Below, in pieces: positions 63,103-64,000 of a stretch of 64,000 bases of DNA. This DNA is from Haliotis asinina. Lineage: Eukaryota > Mollusca > Gastropoda > Lepetellida > Haliotidae. The notes below the pieces were generated by a model, which saw only the letters and a program-made list of their open reading frames with translations, was not told the DNA's origin and did no database searches. Positions within the stretch are counted from its first letter, which is position 1; each line of letters opens with the position of its first letter. The position numbers were made by a program, and so were the translations under genes. The stretch lies in NCBI RefSeq assembly GCF_037392515.1, contig NC_090292.1, positions 45,683,747-45,747,746 on the forward strand. Reading direction: 5' to 3'.

Positions 63103-64000
63103 GCAACACCAAATTCAAAGACACATAAAAACTTAACAAAGTTTAACGAAGTAATTTTGATGATTGATTATTCAATTTTGATGTATTGACATACAGCATG
63201 AGCTTTTCATGGGTTGATATGACGCGCGTGAAGCTTGCACAGCGCACGTGCATTGCTTTAACCTCAACTTTCGAAAAATGCACTTTTTCCCTGGGGTGTT
63301 TACAAGCGCAGGTTGTCGATTGCATTCGGTTTTTCATTCATTTCAATGTCATGGCACGTAGGAAATTATCAGAGGCCACTCGTTGGCAAATAATCGGCAT
63401 GAGGAATGCTGGTATGTCTCTAAGACAAATCGGGACTCAAATCGGACGACATCATTCCATAATTTCAAAACTTTTGAAAAAATACCGGGCCACTAATGAA
63501 GTTAAAGACCTGCCTAGACCAGGAAGACCCAGGAAGACCACAGTCCGGGAGGACAGAGCTTTACTGAGACTTGTACGGCGCAGGTCCTTCGACTCGAGCT
63601 CTCGGTTGAGACAGGAGTGGCTTCCAGGGAGACCCATCTCGAACAGGACTGTTCGGAATCGTCTGAAAGCTGCAGGATACCGGGCAAGGAGGCCAATCAA
63701 GCGACCCAGACTGTCTCCAGCCCATAAGGCAGCCCGACTGGCCTGGTGTAATGACCGTTTGCACTGGAACATTGCCTCTTGGAGGAAGGTCCATTTCTCA
63801 GATGAGAGCCGGTTCTTGCTGCACATGGTGGACGGTCGTACTCGGGTCTGGAGGCAGAGGAACACAGCAATGGCTCCACGGAACATCCAGGAGACTGTGG
63901 CCTTTGGGGGAGGTTCCGTTATGGTATGGGGGTGCATTTCCATGAACTGCAAGTTGGATATCATTACCATCCGTGGCAACCTTAACGGTGTTCGTTACCA
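63083..64000 (+). mobile_element. Tc1/mariner-like transposon nested in LINE copy 3 (continues past window)
   Basis: The left end is placed at the TA where LINE homology stops (about 63081-63084: AAATA|TACATATGG). The first 270 bp are non-coding AT-rich sequence, presumably the terminal inverted repeat and leader. The right end lies outside the window, so the inverted repeat cannot be checked. Confidence 0.75.
63351..64000 (+). CDS. Tc1-like transposase, open to the window edge (216 codons)
   Basis: ATG at 63351 in GTCATGGCA. It reads without a stop to the end: MARRKLSEATRWQIIGMRNA, SLRQIGTQIGRHHSIISKLL (helix-turn-helix 1), DLPRPGRPRKTT (GRPR hook), ISNRTVRNRLKAAGYRARR (helix-turn-helix 2) and VHFSDESRF with the first catalytic Asp at residue 151. 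GGGSVMVWGCIS follows. The second Asp and the third acidic residue lie beyond 64000. Family length is about 340 aa, so about two thirds is visible. No lesion seen, so it may be an intact, recently active copy. Confidence 0.88.
   Translation, partial: MARRKLSEATRWQIIGMRNAGMSLRQIGTQIGRHHSIISKLLKKYRATNEVKDLPRPGRPRKTTVREDRALLRLVRRRSFDSSSRLRQEWLPGRPISNRTVRNRLKAAGYRARRPIKRPRLSPAHKAARLAWCNDRLHWNIASWRKVHFSDESRFLLHMVDGRTRVWRQRNTAMAPRNIQETVAFGGGSVMVWGCISMNCKLDIITIRGNLNGVRY

Overview
The window looks like nuclear DNA of a vetigastropod mollusc, most likely an abalone (Haliotis). Host genes are multi-exon with GT-AG introns (one GC-AG). The DNA is crowded with interspersed repeats ending in (ACTC)n/(GTGA)n tails, tRNA-derived SINEs, and exons of the cysteine-rich EGF-like receptor family that is expanded in molluscs. 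No bacterial, phage, CRISPR, rRNA or tRNA genes are seen. The organism call is by recognition; no search was run.

Layout. 1-4.4 kb: minisatellites, tetranucleotide arrays and a LINE relic. 4.5-7.8 kb (+): a small TMEM272-like four-pass membrane protein whose five exons join in frame, including a 30-nt microexon. 7.9-9.5 kb: a duplicated A-B repeat block split by LINE pieces. 9.8-23.5 kb (+): a secreted PAN-like/galectin-like lectin gene. Its introns hold an LTR-element fossil, a Tc1 relic and a 6.1-kb LINE. 24.2-25 kb: shuffled exon fragments and a 42-bp minisatellite. 25.05-31.06 kb (-): a second 6-kb copy of the same LINE with a clear 12-bp target-site duplication. 31.3-35.3 kb: orphan exons and truncated LINE pieces. 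35.9-44.6 kb (+): an unrecognised gene coding about 566 aa, with acidic 25-residue repeats, a coiled coil and a proline-rich tail. 46-50.6 kb: SINEs, LINE tails and duplications. 51.4-51.8 kb and 58.07-58.7 kb (-): EGF-like receptor exons, the latter with a transmembrane exon. 53-57.4 kb: microsatellite, repeat blocks and a Tc1 relic. 59.8-64 kb: LINE tails, a third LINE whose ORF1 is a divergent subfamily, and a Tc1 transposon nested in it whose transposase is open to the window end.

The main theme is one LINE family (I-group: ORF1 zinc-knuckle protein; ORF2 endonuclease-RT-RNase H). It explains most of the dispersed repeats. Its 3' UTR ends in (ACTC)n, and at least fifteen short repeats in the window are truncated copies of that 3' end. 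The two long copies are inverted relative to each other and bracket the last two exons of the galectin-like gene. The first 285 bp of the LINE 5' UTR is nearly identical between subfamilies whose ORF1 proteins are only about half identical.

Limits: exon borders come from splice signals and reading-frame phase alone, without transcripts. Family names come from motif recognition. Repeat borders are good to about 10-30 bp unless a target-site duplication is given.
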